This document shows, piece after piece, positions 38,787 to 48,883 of a stretch of 64,000 nucleotides of DNA. Location of the stretch: positions 2,909,001 through 2,973,000 of the forward strand of contig NZ_CP070502.1 of NCBI RefSeq assembly GCF_018309085.1, in the 5' to 3' direction. This DNA comes from Sporosarcina sp. Marseille-Q4063. Lineage in GTDB: Bacteria > Bacillota > Bacilli > Bacillales_A > Planococcaceae. The position numbers and the translations under genes are program-made. Position 1 is the first letter of the stretch; each line of letters opens with the position of its first letter. The notes under the pieces were generated by a model. That model did no database searches, was not told where the DNA came from, and saw only the letters and a program-made list of their open reading frames with translations.

Positions 38787-39752
38787 ATGGAACGCAGTTT
38801 ATCGATGGAACTAGTAAGGGTTACTGAAGCAGCCGGCGTAGCAGCAGCACGCTGGATGGGTCGCGGATTGAAAAACGAAGCAGACGATGCGGCAACAACC
38901 GCAATGCGAATGGTCTTTGATACAATCCCAATGCAAGGCGTCGTCGTGATCGGCGAAGGCGAAATGGATGAAGCGCCCATGCTTTATATCGGCGAAGAAC
39001 TTGGAATGGGGAATGGCCCGCTTGTCGACGTCGCAGTTGATCCACTCGAAGGAACGAACATTGTTGCATCAGGCGGCTGGAACGCACTTGCGGTTTTAGC
39101 AATTGCGGATAAAGGCAATCTTCTACACGCCCCGGACATGTATATGAACAAAATTGCGGTCGGTCCTGAAGCGGTCGGCAAAATTGACATTGACGCTTCT
39201 GTCACGGATAACTTATTAGCAGTCGCAAAAGCTAAAAACAAAGATATCGAAGACGTTGTCGCCACGGTGTTAAGCAGAGATCGTCATTTAGACATTATTG
39301 AAGAAATACGAGCTGCAGGCGCACGCATTAAACTAATCACAGACGGCGACGTTGCCGGTGCGATTAATACTGCGTTTGACGGAACGGGTGTCGATATTTT
39401 ATTCGGCCACGGGGGTGCGCCAGAAGGTGTCATTTCAGCAGTCGCGCTCAAATGTCTCGGCGGAGAAATTCAAGGTCGCCTCGTCCCTTCCAATCAAGCA
39501 GAAATTGATAGATGCAACAGAATGGGTATCGATTTGAAAAAAGTGCTTTACATGAATGACCTGGTGAAAGGCGACGATGCAATTTTCGCCGCAACAGGTG
39601 TAACAGATGGGGAGTTACTTCGCGGTGTTCGGTTCAAAGGTTCTTACAGTGAAACACACTCAGTCGTAATGCGTTCCAAATCAGGAACTGTGCGCTTCGT
39701 AGAAGGTCGTCATAGTATGAAGAAGAAACCTCACCTCGTTATGCAAGATTAA
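38787..39752 (+). CDS. glpX: Class II fructose-1,6-bisphosphatase GlpX
   Basis: A 321-residue class II FBPase for gluconeogenesis. Metal/substrate motifs are [11 protein letters not shown] (about 54-64), DPLEGTN (about 85-91), ITDGDVAG (about 187) and GHGGAPEGV (about 210-218). ATG 38787 follows GGGGGG; the longer frame from 38739 covers the tandem operator boxes and is rejected. It is found between murZ and rho as in other Bacillales. With fbaA and fsa it gives the region a sugar-phosphate theme. Confidence 0.95.
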   Translation: MERSLSMELVRVTEAAGVAAARWMGRGLKNEADDAATTAMRMVFDTIPMQGVVVIGEGEMDEAPMLYIGEELGMGNGPLVDVAVDPLEGTNIVASGGWNALAVLAIADKGNLLHAPDMYMNKIAVGPEAVGKIDIDASVTDNLLAVAKAKNKDIEDVVATVLSRDRHLDIIEEIRAAGARIKLITDGDVAGAINTAFDGTGVDILFGHGGAPEGVISAVALKCLGGEIQGRLVPSNQAEIDRCNRMGIDLKKVLYMNDLVKGDDAIFAATGVTDGELLRGVRFKGSYSETHSVVMRSKSGTVRFVEGRHSMKKKPHLVMQD

Positions 39753-39767
39753 TGAATCTGAATCTAG

Positions 39768-39802
39768 CTTCTGCCAGGTGTCTCGCCTAGGCAGAAGTTC
39801 CT
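39768..39802 (+). terminator. Hairpin after glpX
   Basis: The CTTCTGCC / GGCAGAAG stem follows the stop codon. The T content downstream is modest. Confidence 0.65.
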
Positions 39803-39880
39803 TAAATGATTCAACATTGCTTTCCTTTAATAAAACCTCTAAGAAATTAAACTCAAAAACTAAAAGAGTGGTGCCAAAAC

Positions 39881-41164
39881 ATGAAAATATTAACGATGTC
39901 GGCGCTTGAAAATATGACTTTAAAAGAGTTATATGAACATGCCCGCGAATTTAAAGTTGCTTATTATGCAAAAATGTCCAAAAAGGAATTGATTTTTGCG
40001 ATTTTGAAATTAAGAGCAGAAAAAGAAGGCTTCTTCTTCATGGAAGGTGTCCTTGAAATTATTCAATCGGAAGGGTACGGATTCTTACGTCCGATAAATT
40101 ACTCATCCAGTTCCGAAGATATTTATATTTCCGCTTCACAAATACGCCGCTTCGACCTTCGAAATGGTGATAAAGTTGCAGGCAAAGTCAGACCGCCAAA
40201 AGAGTCCGAACGCTATTACGGTTTACTACAAGTTGAGGCAGTTAACGGAGAAGATCCGGAAGATTCACGAAATCGAGTTCACTTCCCGGCACTTACCCCA
40301 CTTTACCCAGATCGCCATATTAAACTAGAAACAGATCCAACAAAACTATCAACGAGAATTATGGATTTAGTCGCGCCCGTAGGTTTTGGACAACGCGGAC
40401 TGATTGTCGCGCCGCCAAAAGCCGGGAAAACACTACTCTTAAAAGAGATTGCAAACTCCATTGCAACCAATCATCCTGACACAGAACTTATTGTCCTATT
40501 GATAGATGAAAGACCGGAAGAAGTAACGGACATCGAACGCTCTGTGAAAGCGGACGTTGTTAGCTCGACATTCGATGAGCTTCCGGAAAACCATATTAAA
40601 GTTGCAGAACTCGTTCTTGAACGCGCAATGCGACTTGTCGAACATAAAAAAGATGTTGTCATTCTAATGGACTCGATTACGAGACTAGCACGTGCTTATA
40701 ACCTTGTAATTCCGCCAAGCGGCCGAACATTATCCGGAGGAATCGACCCAGCGGCATTCCACCGACCAAAACGATTTTTCGGTGCCGCGCGAAACTTAGA
40801 AGAAGGCGGCAGTCTAACAATCCTGGCAACTGCGCTTATTGACACGGGCTCGAGAATGGACGATGTCATTTACGAAGAGTTCAAAGGAACGGGTAACCTA
40901 GAGCTTCACCTTGACCGCAATCTCGCAGAACGCCGTATTTTCCCGGCACTCGATATTCGTCGTTCAGGAACACGAAAAGAAGAGCTACTCTTACCGAAAG
41001 ACCAACTCGAAAAGTTCTGGGCCATCCGAAAAACATTCTCCGACGCACCAGACTTTGTCGAACGCTTCCTAAGAAAGCTTCGCCAAACAAAAACAAACGA
41101 AGAGTTCTTCGACAAACTAAACGCAGAAATGAAAGCCCACCGAAATGGGAAAGGGTTGTTGTAA
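39881..41164 (+). CDS. rho: Transcription termination factor Rho
   Basis: A 427-residue hexameric RNA helicase. The order is an N-terminal helical domain ([14 protein letters not shown]), a cold-shock-like RNA-binding fold with GFLRP and [15 protein letters not shown] (about 90-105), Walker A PPKAGKT (about 180-186), Walker B VVILMDS (about 260), and the Q/R-loop region [17 protein letters not shown] (about 287). The start has a GTGGTG ribosome binding site at close spacing. A strong terminator follows. Confidence 0.96.
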   Translation: MKILTMSALENMTLKELYEHAREFKVAYYAKMSKKELIFAILKLRAEKEGFFFMEGVLEIIQSEGYGFLRPINYSSSSEDIYISASQIRRFDLRNGDKVAGKVRPPKESERYYGLLQVEAVNGEDPEDSRNRVHFPALTPLYPDRHIKLETDPTKLSTRIMDLVAPVGFGQRGLIVAPPKAGKTLLLKEIANSIATNHPDTELIVLLIDERPEEVTDIERSVKADVVSSTFDELPENHIKVAELVLERAMRLVEHKKDVVILMDSITRLARAYNLVIPPSGRTLSGGIDPAAFHRPKRFFGAARNLEEGGSLTILATALIDTGSRMDDVIYEEFKGTGNLELHLDRNLAERRIFPALDIRRSGTRKEELLLPKDQLEKFWAIRKTFSDAPDFVERFLRKLRQTKTNEEFFDKLNAEMKAHRNGKGLL

Positions 41165-41171
41165 TAAAAAT

Positions 41172-41201
41172 GGTTCCAGCTTAAAAGCTGGGACTTTTTT
41201 T
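41172..41201 (+). terminator. Terminator of rho
   Basis: The stem GTTCCAGCT-TAAA-AGCTGGGAC is followed by seven T. Confidence 0.92.
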
Positions 41202-41232
41202 ATTGGTTGAATTAAGTGCTTGTTTTTATATG

Positions 41233-41373
41233 GACCGTCGATTTGCGTTCCGGGCGGCGCTTTCCTGCGGGCGGCCGGTGAGCCTCCTCGTTCGTTGTGC
41301 ACTGCGCTACCTGCGGGGTGTCTCACCTGTTCCGCTGATTCCGCTGGAGTCGCCGCCCTGCACTCCAATCGAC
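41233..41373. repeat. GC-rich intergenic repeat element, copy R4 (inverted)
   Basis: The reverse orientation of the R1 type: GACCGTCGATTTGCGTTCCGG ... GCCGCCCTGCACTCCAATCGAC. It lies between rho and the array B2. The whole block from here to about 41745 has a diverged second copy at 47950-50010. Confidence 0.85.
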
Positions 41374-41464
41374 TATTTTCACTGTATATGGAAAGTTATT
41401 TAGTGTGATTTTATCAGTTGTGTAGCTTGAGCAATGGCTTTTGTGTAAGCATAAGGTCCCGACT

Positions 41465-41557
41465 TGCAAGCAAATCCTTTTGAGTGCAAGCAAATCACTC
41501 GCAAGTGCAAGCAAAACCCGCTGGAGTGCAAGTAAACCTCGTGTAAGTGCAAGCAAA
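41465..41557 (+). repeat. 21-bp-period array, TGCAAGCAAA core, copy B2
   Basis: Five cores start at 41465, 41485, 41506, 41527 and 41548 (20, 21, 21, 21 bp apart). The following 41560-41830 contains no gene; its first 190 bases match the flank of array B3. Confidence 0.9.
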
Positions 41558-41847
41558 TTAGAAACAACCCTTTATAAACAAAAAATCCACCTTATCTAGA
41601 CGGTTTTCACTTCATCCCGATAAGTAAATAGAGAAAACTATTTAGACCGCAACAATATACACACTCTAACAATAGAAACGTTAACAAACTACGAACAACA
41701 ATCCAGCGTAGGCATCCACCAGCGCCGAAGCGTTATTCAAAGAAAATTCTCAGTAAGATTTTGCTTTTGGTTAAACAAAATCACCCCAAATAATAAAGTT
41801 GCAAGCCCAAACAAAATTTGTTATAATCACTAAGTATCAATAAAACG

Positions 41848-41935
41848 ATCTGCTGCATATACGGCTGACTATCGGGCCGTGTAAGGCATCAGTCTAATAT
41901 ATTCTGTTCCGGATGGTTCAGAGCGAGAGGAGATA
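41848..41935 (+). ncRNA. Candidate ribosomal protein L31 leader
   Basis: The 5' region of rpmE holds a compact GC-containing structure (CGGC-TGACTATCGG-GCCG around 41862-41880, plus flanking GATGCC/GGCATC-like segments). L31 leaders are known from Firmicutes and act as autoregulatory mRNA structures. I cannot run a covariance model, so this is a position-based candidate. Confidence 0.4.
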
Positions 41936-41940
41936 GACCG

Positions 41941-42165
41941 ATGAAAGCAGGAATTCACCCAGAATACAAACTTGCAAATGTCACTTGTTCATGTGGAAAC
42001 ACATTTGAAACAGGCTCAGTAAAAGAGGACATTCGCGTTGAAGTATGTTCAGAATGTCACCCATTCTACACGGGTCGTCAGAAGTTTGCACAAGCAGACG
42101 GACGTGTCGACCGCTTCAACAAAAAATATGGCCTCAAAGAAGAAGGCCGCGAAGAAGAAGAATAA
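41941..42165 (+). CDS. rpmE: 50S ribosomal protein L31, zinc-binding type
   Basis: A 74-residue large-subunit protein bridging the ribosomal subunits. It is the Zn form: CSCG near residue 17 and CSECHPF near residue 37 provide the four ligand positions (C-x-C and C-x-x-C). The C-terminal tail is acidic (GREEEE). ATG follows GAGAGGAG. It lies downstream of rho, separated by repeats and a candidate L31 leader. A terminator and the A3 array follow. Confidence 0.96.
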   Translation: MKAGIHPEYKLANVTCSCGNTFETGSVKEDIRVEVCSECHPFYTGRQKFAQADGRVDRFNKKYGLKEEGREEEE

Positions 42166-42175
42166 GGCTTTCTTT

Positions 42176-42216
42176 AAATACCCGTCATGGTGCAACAGCG
42201 CCGGGCGGGTATTTTT
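42176..42216 (+). terminator. Terminator of rpmE
   Basis: The stem AAATACCCG / CGGGTATTT is followed by a T run. Confidence 0.9.
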
Positions 42217-42231
42217 CATTTGTGCCTTATT

Positions 42232-42343
42232 GGTCGTTTGAATATCGACTTTAGTCGTTTCACGATGCGCTATGGTCGTTTGCGCACCGTTATTGGTCGC
42301 ATTACCGTCAACTTTAGTCGCTTCGAGGTGCGCTTTAGTCGTT
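42232..42343 (+). repeat. 21-bp-period array, GGTCGTTT core, copy A3
   Basis: Six GGTCG/AGTCG cores start at 42232, 42253, 42274, 42295, 42316 and 42337, exactly 21 bp apart. This is the complement of A1/A2 on this strand, but the sense is the same relative to the upstream gene (rpmE). It lies after the rpmE terminator and before tdk. Confidence 0.92.
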
Positions 42344-42478
42344 TCCCCCTAAAACCCCATAACATATTTCCCGAATAAAATAAAGACGTCAAATTTAGTC
42401 GGTTTTCGGGTATGATAGGGATTCACTTATAAATAAATGCACGATACATAAAACGTTTTATGAGAAAGGTGATTTAAT

Positions 42479-43081
42479 ATGTACCAAGCAGTACAAGGCG
42501 GATGGATTGAAGTCATCTGCGGAAGCATGTTTTCAGGAAAATCCGAGGAATTGATTCGCCGCGTCAAACGAGCGCAATTCGCGAAACAAAAAATTGCTGT
42601 TTTCAAACCGGAAATCGATGACCGGTACAGCGATGAAGCGGTCGTCAGCCATAACGGCACCACGGTCATCGCGAACCCTGTCGCAAATTCATCCCATATC
42701 GATGAATTCGACAAATCCCCATATGACATTATCGCCATCGATGAAGCGCAATTTTTCGATGAAGGAATCGTTGAAACGGTCATGAATCTGGCGGATGATG
42801 GTTACCGGGTTATCATCGCCGGGCTCGATCAAGACTTTCGCGGAGAACCATTCGGCCCGATGCCGCGCTTGATGGCTGTCGCGGAACACGTCACGAAACT
42901 TCAAGCGGTTTGCACCAAATGCGGTTCCCCGGCGAGTCGTACGCAAAGACTTATCAACGGCGTGCCTGCGGGCTATGATGATCCCATAATTCTCGTCGGC
43001 GCAAAAGAAGGCTATGAAGCAAGATGCCGTAAACATCATGAAGTTCCGCATGGCATTTCCGAAGCAGTTGCCCAAATTTAA
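42479..43081 (+). CDS. tdk: Thymidine kinase
   Basis: A type II thymidine kinase of 200 residues for deoxynucleoside salvage. P-loop [14 protein letters not shown] (about 15-28), the DEAQFFDE catalytic-glutamate motif (about 88-95) and the zinc-finger lasso [13 protein letters not shown] with a later CRKHH (about 145-190) are present. ATG follows GAAAGGTGA. The order rpmE-tdk-prfA-prmC is conserved in Bacillales. Confidence 0.95.
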   Translation: MYQAVQGGWIEVICGSMFSGKSEELIRRVKRAQFAKQKIAVFKPEIDDRYSDEAVVSHNGTTVIANPVANSSHIDEFDKSPYDIIAIDEAQFFDEGIVETVMNLADDGYRVIIAGLDQDFRGEPFGPMPRLMAVAEHVTKLQAVCTKCGSPASRTQRLINGVPAGYDDPIILVGAKEGYEARCRKHHEVPHGISEAVAQI

Positions 43082-43092
43082 TTGAGACCTTG

Positions 43093-43127
43093 AAAATGTG
43101 AGACGCCATGATGCGTTTCACATTTTT
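43093..43127 (+). terminator. Terminator of tdk
   Basis: The AAAATGTGA / TCACATTTT stem ends in a T run. Confidence 0.85.
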
Positions 43128-43219
43128 TAATCGCGTCGGCACTAGAGAAAAAACTGTATTAAACTACAGAATTCCCGTACAATGAACATACAAAATAGAC
43201 ATAAAATGAGGTGTGCCCA

Positions 43220-44296
43220 ATGTTTGAACGACTTCAAGCAGTAGAAGATCGCTATGACCAATTAAACGAATTACTCAGCGACCCTGAAATTGTCAGTGAT
43301 ATATCAAAACTTCGCGATTACTCCAAAGAACAATCCGGTATCCAAGAAACGGTGGACGCGTATCGCGAATATAAGCGCGTCATGGAAGAATATAAAGACG
43401 CGAAAGATATGCTGAACGAACCCCTTGATGACGAAATGAAGGAGCTCGTGAAACTCGAACTTTCGGAACTCGAAGATCAGGTCGAACAACTCGAAGCCCA
43501 GTTAAAAGTGCTGTTAATTCCCAAAGATCCGAATGACGATAAAAACGTCATCATGGAAATCCGCGGCGCAGCGGGTGGAGACGAAGCGGCTTTATTCGCG
43601 GGGAATTTGTTCCGAATGTACAGCCGCTATGCGGAAATGAACAACTGGAAAACGGAAGTCATCGATTCATCGCCAACAGAACTCGGCGGGTTTAAAGAAA
43701 TCATTTTCATGATAAACGGAAATGGTGCCTTTTCGAAATTGAAATTTGAAAATGGGGCCCACCGTGTACAGCGAGTACCTGAAACTGAGTCAGGCGGAAG
43801 AACCCATACATCGACTGCGACAGTCGCAGTCTTACCGGAAGCCGAAGATGTCGATATTGAAATTCTCCGAGAAGATTTGAAAATCGATACGTACCGTTCA
43901 AGTGGTGCGGGTGGTCAGCATGTTAACACGACAGACTCTGCTGTTCGTATTACGCATCTGCCGACGGGAATCGTCGTATCCATGCAAGATGAAAAGTCAC
44001 AAATTAAAAACCGTGAAAGTGCGATGAAGGTTTTAAAAGCGCGTGTCTATGATGCAGCAGAACGAGAAGCGCAAGCCGAATATGCTGCGACCCGTAAATC
44101 AGCTGTCGGGACTGGCGACCGTTCAGAAAGAATTCGGACGTATAATTTTCCGCAAAACCGCGTAACGGATCACCGAATCGGTTTGACCATCCAAAAACTC
44201 GACCAAATTATCGAAGGAAATCTAGATGAAATCATCGAAGCTTTGACAATGGAAGACCAAGCGCATCATCTAGAAAGTTTAAATTCCAATGACTGA
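43220..44296 (+). CDS. prfA: Peptide chain release factor 1
   Basis: A 358-residue factor that recognises UAA/UAG. The stop-codon anticodon tripeptide motif lies in RVPETES (PxT, about 184-190), and the GGQ loop [16 protein letters not shown] (about 229-244) catalyses peptidyl-tRNA hydrolysis. The frame opens at 43211, but ATG 43220 ([12 protein letters not shown]) follows TGAGGTG and matches the family N-terminus. It overlaps prmC, its methyltransferase, by 8 bases. Confidence 0.96.
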   Translation: MFERLQAVEDRYDQLNELLSDPEIVSDISKLRDYSKEQSGIQETVDAYREYKRVMEEYKDAKDMLNEPLDDEMKELVKLELSELEDQVEQLEAQLKVLLIPKDPNDDKNVIMEIRGAAGGDEAALFAGNLFRMYSRYAEMNNWKTEVIDSSPTELGGFKEIIFMINGNGAFSKLKFENGAHRVQRVPETESGGRTHTSTATVAVLPEAEDVDIEILREDLKIDTYRSSGAGGQHVNTTDSAVRITHLPTGIVVSMQDEKSQIKNRESAMKVLKARVYDAAEREAQAEYAATRKSAVGTGDRSERIRTYNFPQNRVTDHRIGLTIQKLDQIIEGNLDEIIEALTMEDQAHHLESLNSND

Positions 44297-45143
44297 TCGA
44301 ATATTCGAAGCTCAAAATAAAGCAATATCTTTATTGAAGGAAAAAGGACTGGATTCAGGAGCAGTGCGCTTTGTCCTGGAACACGTAACGCAAAAAAGCC
44401 ACGCCGCCTTACTTTCAGACCAAAGGGAACAACTGACCGAAGAACAACAATCAACATTTTGGAATAAAATCGACGAACTCTTAGACGGAAAGCCGGTTCA
44501 ATATGTTTTGGGAACCGAAAGCTTTTACGGAAGACAATTCATAGTGAATGAAAATGTGCTCATCCCGCGTCCCGAAACCGAGGAACTAATCTACGGCGCA
44601 CTTGAACGCAGCAGAACTTTATTCGCGAATAAAACCCTAACAATGGCTGACATCGGTACAGGTAGTGGGGCAATCGCCATCACATTCAAAAAAGAATGGG
44701 CAGAAGCAATTGTTACGGCGACAGATATCAGTAAAGAAGCGCTTGCTGTCGCCAAACGAAATGCAGAACAACTCGGTGCCGAAATTACATTCAAAGAAGG
44801 AAACATGACCGATCCGATAAAAAATACAACATGGGACGTCATATTATCGAACCCGCCATATATCGCATGCGTTGAAGCCGAGTCGATGTCAGAAACCGTA
44901 TTGGCTTTCGAACCGCATGGCGCTTTATTCGCAGATGAAGACGGGCTTTTCTTTTATCGAAAACTCGCAGAAAACTTACCAACACTTATGAACAAACCGG
45001 CATTAATCGGTTTAGAAATCGGGCACCAGCAAGGGCCGGCTGTGCATAAGTTATTTACAGATGCCTTTCCAAACGCTAAAGTCGAAACCGTAAAAGATAT
45101 CAACGGAAAAAATCGACTACTATTTTGCGAGATTAATGAATAA
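44289..45143 (+). CDS. prmC: Peptide chain release factor N5-glutamine methyltransferase
   Basis: A 284-residue SAM methyltransferase that modifies the glutamine of the GGQ motif in release factors. The N-terminal helical domain binds the factor. The SAM site is [12 protein letters not shown] (about 120-131), and NPPY (about 187-190) is the catalytic tetrapeptide. The start overlaps prfA by 8 bases, so coupling with its substrate is direct. Confidence 0.95.
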   Translation: MTDRIFEAQNKAISLLKEKGLDSGAVRFVLEHVTQKSHAALLSDQREQLTEEQQSTFWNKIDELLDGKPVQYVLGTESFYGRQFIVNENVLIPRPETEELIYGALERSRTLFANKTLTMADIGTGSGAIAITFKKEWAEAIVTATDISKEALAVAKRNAEQLGAEITFKEGNMTDPIKNTTWDVILSNPPYIACVEAESMSETVLAFEPHGALFADEDGLFFYRKLAENLPTLMNKPALIGLEIGHQQGPAVHKLFTDAFPNAKVETVKDINGKNRLLFCEINE

Positions 45144-45186
45144 AACAGAACTTCCCCGGCAACAATGCGTTTAAGGGGGAATCGAT

Positions 45187-45747
45187 ATGTTACCAGATTA
45201 CGAGATTAAACAAAAACCAACGAAAATTGAACGAGTGATACCGTTTGCGGAATTTATATTAATCCTAATTATGATTCAGTGCGTACTTGGGTTATTCACA
45301 GGTACGGAATCGTCGGAAGACACGATTCGTTTTAGAATGCTCGCTCACTCAAACAGCGCGGCAGATCAAGCGATAAAAGAAGAAATTCAACTGCAAATTC
45401 AACCGCTTGTTGAAAATGCTGTCACTCAATCAACTTCTAAACAAGAGCTCGGCGAGAATTTGGCCGCTTTAGAACCAACAATACTTCAAATCGCAACATC
45501 AATTGCGGGGGAACAAGCCGTTACACTGGAGCGCAAAGAGGCTTTATTCCCAGCAAAAAGATCCGGACTCGTCTTTCATCCACAATCCGAATACGATGCC
45601 TATCTATTAACAATCGGAAGCGGACGTGGGGATAACTGGTGGTGCGCTTTATTCCCGAAAATATGTTTCGTGGATGAACCGGAAAAGAAAGAAGAGGAAA
45701 AAGTCACTTTTTTCCTTTGGGAGTGGATAACCGGACTGTTTTCTTAA
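45187..45747 (+). CDS. spoIIR: Stage II sporulation protein R
   Basis: A 186-residue protein made in the forespore and exported to activate SpoIIGA, which processes pro-sigma-E. A single N-terminal signal/anchor helix (about 18-38) precedes the SpoIIR domain with RFRMLAHSNSAADQ (about 50), and GDNWWCALFPKICF (about 148-161) is the family hallmark. It is shorter than B. subtilis SpoIIR (224) because the charged linker near the C-terminus is reduced. ATG follows AAGGGGG. It confirms a sporulating lineage. Confidence 0.93.
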   Translation: MLPDYEIKQKPTKIERVIPFAEFILILIMIQCVLGLFTGTESSEDTIRFRMLAHSNSAADQAIKEEIQLQIQPLVENAVTQSTSKQELGENLAALEPTILQIATSIAGEQAVTLERKEALFPAKRSGLVFHPQSEYDAYLLTIGSGRGDNWWCALFPKICFVDEPEKKEEEKVTFFLWEWITGLFS

Positions 45748-45806
45748 GGTTACTCACAATAATTGTGGATAAAGCAAATAAACTGTGCATAAATGAGGTT
45801 TAAAAG

Positions 45807-46835
45807 ATGAAGACGACAATAATAACTGTGGATAGAAATATGGATAACAAAAAAAACTATAAACAAGCTGTGGACATTTTAAAAAGTGGGGGAGTCGTCG
45901 CCTTTCCGACCGAAACGGTTTACGGACTCGGCGGGGTCGCTACAGATGAAAAAGCGGTTGATAAAATCTTCGAAGCGAAGGGACGACCTTCCGATAATCC
46001 ACTTATCGTACATATTGGTGACAAAAAAGAGGTAGCGAAATACGCAGCAGAAATACCAAAACAAGCAAACGAACTCATGAATGCATTCTGGCCGGGCCCG
46101 CTGACGCTCATCTTCAATGCAATTCCGAATATCATCGCGCCGAATGTAACGCCGGGCGTAAAAACAGTCGGAATTCGAATGCCCGATCATCCGGTCGCGC
46201 TCGATCTACTTCGCGAATTAAAAGCGCCACTCGCCGCACCCAGCGCAAATCGCAGCGGTAAACCAAGTCCCACTGAAGCGGGGCATGTTGAAGAAGATCT
46301 TGACGGACTCATACCACTCATTTTAGATGGAGGTCCTACCGGCGTCGGGCTTGAATCCACAGTAATTGACATGACTGTCCAACCGCCGGTTATTTTAAGA
46401 CCTGGCGGGGCGACACGAGAAATGATTGAAGAAGTTATCGGCCCTGTCGCGGTCGCTGATGAAACAGCGCCGGAAAATACACCCCGCGCTCCCGGCATGA
46501 AATACCGTCATTACGCGCCTGATGCTCCTTTATTCATCATCGAATCAGATAAAGAAACAATCGAGAAAGCCATTACAAAACTTCAAAAAGAACATAAAAA
46601 AACGGCTGTCATCGGACCGGATAGCTTGCGAGTTCCAAACGCAGATTGGTATTTCGCAATCGGTTCAAGCGACAGCACCGAAGAAATGGCCGTCAATTTA
46701 TATAAAGCGCTTCGTCAATGCGATTTGATCGACGCGGACATTATTCTCGCGGTAGAAACGGACTTAGTCGGAGTGGGCGCCGCGTTTATGAATCGGCTCG
46801 TAAAAGCTTCCGACGGGAGACGATTTACCCAATAA
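45807..46835 (+). CDS. ywlC: L-threonylcarbamoyladenylate synthase (Sua5/YwlC)
   Basis: A 342-residue enzyme making threonylcarbamoyl-AMP for the t6A modification of tRNA. The YrdC domain (about 1-210) has VVAFPTETVYGLGG (about 31-44), KGRPSDNPLIVHI (about 60) and SANRSGKPSPTEA (about 149). A flexible linker (PGMKYRHYAP) and a Sua5-type C-terminal domain follow. Position after spoIIR is as in B. subtilis. The start is the first in-frame ATG with a GAGG nearby; an internal ATG at residue 12 is possible. Confidence 0.93.
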   Translation: MKTTIITVDRNMDNKKNYKQAVDILKSGGVVAFPTETVYGLGGVATDEKAVDKIFEAKGRPSDNPLIVHIGDKKEVAKYAAEIPKQANELMNAFWPGPLTLIFNAIPNIIAPNVTPGVKTVGIRMPDHPVALDLLRELKAPLAAPSANRSGKPSPTEAGHVEEDLDGLIPLILDGGPTGVGLESTVIDMTVQPPVILRPGGATREMIEEVIGPVAVADETAPENTPRAPGMKYRHYAPDAPLFIIESDKETIEKAITKLQKEHKKTAVIGPDSLRVPNADWYFAIGSSDSTEEMAVNLYKALRQCDLIDADIILAVETDLVGVGAAFMNRLVKASDGRRFTQ

Positions 46836-46896
46836 CTAGAATATGTAAAATTCTCTCGCATACGATTAATATATGCGGTATGCGGGAGGTTTTGCG

Positions 46897-47397
46897 TTGA
46901 ATGAATTACTTGCTGCTAGTATTACGACACTAGACATTGTAGTTGTGTATGCGTTGCTAGAGGTGAAGGAAGGGAAGTTTGCCTTGGCAATCTGGACTGC
47001 CTTCCTCAATATGTTATTGCCGCTCCTCGGATTCATAACTGGGGAATTTTCAGCAACCTTTTTTTCGAGTTTTAGTCATTTGCTGTCCGGAGTTCTTCTC
47101 GGGTTAATAGGTCTTCACATGTTACTAGAAGATAACGAGGTGAAAACCTCTAGAAAACTATCCCCTGCACTCATTGCTTTTGCAGTCAGTATCGATGCAT
47201 TCTCAGTAAGTGTTTCATTCGGTATGATTCATTTAAATAAAACAATATTTATTTTAGCGTCTGGAACTTTTGCGATTATATTTTCCTATATTGCGCTCAC
47301 GTTTAAAAAGCGCCTTGGGATAAAAAGCGGGAAACGAATCCGGCAATTTGCGGGGGTTGTGTTAATTATTATGGGAATCATCTCAGCCATGCATTAA
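46897..47397 (+). CDS. mntP: MntP/YwlD-like membrane protein
   Basis: A 166-residue membrane protein with about six hydrophobic helices in two repeats. It has the acidic helix motif VSIDAFSVSVS (about residue 102) and the related TTLDIVVVYALL near the N-terminus, as in the MntP (DUF204) manganese exporter family. It replaces B. subtilis ywlD in the same position. TTG 46897 is chosen because GGGAGG lies seven bases upstream. The manganese role is by family; the N-terminal Asp motif is unorthodox. Confidence 0.82.
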   Translation: MNELLAASITTLDIVVVYALLEVKEGKFALAIWTAFLNMLLPLLGFITGEFSATFFSSFSHLLSGVLLGLIGLHMLLEDNEVKTSRKLSPALIAFAVSIDAFSVSVSFGMIHLNKTIFILASGTFAIIFSYIALTFKKRLGIKSGKRIRQFAGVVLIIMGIISAMH

Positions 47398-47455
47398 ATT
47401 CGCCCGTTTTTTAAAAATGGGCTATTCTTATATTAAGAAGGAGGGCATCCCATCT

Positions 47456-47896
47456 ATGAATATTTATTTATTATGCACGGGTAATACATGTAGAAGTCCA
47501 ATGGCAGAAGCGATTCTGCGTTCGAAAAATATAGAGAATGTGTCAGTTCGATCCGCCGGCATTCATGCACAAGACGGACATCCTATCGCAGACAATGCAA
47601 AAACGCTCATTGAAGAGGCGGACATGCCCTACACCGATAAATCCAGAACGCTCTCACGCGAAGACGTCGAATGGGCAGATTACATATTGACAATGACCGA
47701 ATCACATAAAAGCGTATTACTTCGACTATTCCCGGAAAATCAAGAAAAAATATACACATTAAAAGGATTCATATCCCCAACTAAAAACGAAGACGTTCAC
47801 GATCCATACGGGGGGAATCTTGAGACCTACCGCGAAACTTTTAATGAGTTGACGCAACTTATGAATGAACTTGAGGAGAAGCTAGCGAGAAAGTAA
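47456..47896 (+). CDS. ywlE: Low-molecular-weight protein arginine phosphatase YwlE
   Basis: A 146-residue phosphatase. The P-loop LLCTGNTCRSPMAE (about 5-18) holds the nucleophilic cysteine and the threonine that, in YwlE, selects phosphoarginine over phosphotyrosine. The general-acid aspartate lies in DVHDPYGG (about 116). It would oppose a McsB-type arginine kinase of the Clp/CtsR system. ATG 47456 follows GAAGGAGGG. A terminator follows. Confidence 0.93.
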   Translation: MNIYLLCTGNTCRSPMAEAILRSKNIENVSVRSAGIHAQDGHPIADNAKTLIEEADMPYTDKSRTLSREDVEWADYILTMTESHKSVLLRLFPENQEKIYTLKGFISPTKNEDVHDPYGGNLETYRETFNELTQLMNELEEKLARK

Positions 47897-47904
47897 CTGA
47901 AGAG

Positions 47905-47945
47905 CAAGTACTTGAACAATCCATTATTCGAGTACTTGTTTTTTA
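47905..47945 (+). terminator. Terminator of ywlE
   Basis: The CAAGTACT / AGTACTTG stem is followed by TTTTTT. Confidence 0.85.
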
Positions 47946-48044
47946 TATGGACCGTTGATTTCCGTTCCGGGCGGCGCTTTCCTGCGGGCGAGCGCCGAGC
48001 CTCCTCGTCTATGCACTGGACCCTTAAAATTGGACACTATTTTT

Positions 48045-48857
48045 CTAAGCAGCGAGTTCGTATTTTTTCCGATAGCCCATTGGGCTTTTCCGCTCTAATC
48101 TGGACTTGATTCTTAAATGATTATAATAATAGATATACTGTTCTAGTTCCTCTTTAAAGTGTTCAAGATCATCGAACTCCTGCAGGAACAGGAATTCATA
48201 TTTAAGGATTCCGAAAAAGTTCTCGATGACGGCATTGTCGTAACAGTTTCCTTTTCGCGACATGCTCTGTGTGATGTTGTATTCCTTTAGTATCTGACAA
48301 TATTGTGGCATTCGATAATGCCAGCCTTGATCTGAGTGGATCAAGAGCTCATCGTCTTCTTTTACGTATTCAAGTGACTGCTTTAACATTGTTTCCACTA
48401 AATCAAACGTAGGCCTCGATTGAAGCGTATAGGTAATGATTTCGCCGTTGAACAGGTCTAAAATAGGAGAGAGATATAATTTCTGTCCAAATAATTTAAA
48501 TTCTGTAACGTCTGTAACCCATTTTTCGTTGGGTTTTTCCGCTTTGAAATTGCGGTTCAAGATATTTGGGGCTGCTTTCCCGAATGCACCTTTATAGGAT
48601 TTGTACTTCTTCATTCGGACAATACATTGAAGCCCCAGGTCTCGCATAATCCGAAGAACTTTCTTCTTGTTTATCGTGTGTCCTTTTTCGTTCAGGACGT
48701 CGGTGATGCGTCGATACCCAAGACGCCCTTTGTGTCGGTGGTAGATGAAGTTGATTCTTCTCTTCCACTTCCGGTCGGGGTCTGGCTGCTTGAAACTATT
48801 TACGATGTTGTAGTAGGTGCTTCTTGCAATACCGGCTATCTTTACCATCTTGTTCAC
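48045..48857 (-). CDS. IS3-family transposase OrfB (DDE integrase domain)
   Basis: 270 codons from the GTG; as a fusion it starts earlier. An N-terminal HTH_21-like segment (RSTYYNIVNS) precedes the rve domain. The catalytic acids are in VTDVTEF (first Asp), LLIHSDQGWHY (second Asp) and NAVIENFFGILK (Glu). The frame is -1 relative to orfA and remains open upstream through the overlap. The AAAAAG run near 48899-48905 is the likely slippage site that yields the OrfAB transposase. Confidence 0.92.
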   Translation of the reverse strand: MNKMVKIAGIARSTYYNIVNSFKQPDPDRKWKRRINFIYHRHKGRLGYRRITDVLNEKGHTINKKKVLRIMRDLGLQCIVRMKKYKSYKGAFGKAAPNILNRNFKAEKPNEKWVTDVTEFKLFGQKLYLSPILDLFNGEIITYTLQSRPTFDLVETMLKQSLEYVKEDDELLIHSDQGWHYRMPQYCQILKEYNITQSMSRKGNCYDNAVIENFFGILKYEFLFLQEFDDLEHFKEELEQYIYYYNHLRIKSRLERKSPMGYRKKYELAA

Positions 48858-48883
48858 TGGGAATTCATGCCTTAGTAGAAATA

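Noticed and set aside
45187..45747. spoIIR as a truncated pseudogene
   Set aside because: Although shorter than B. subtilis SpoIIR, the signal helix, conserved core and C-terminal end are complete; only the variable charged linker is shorter.
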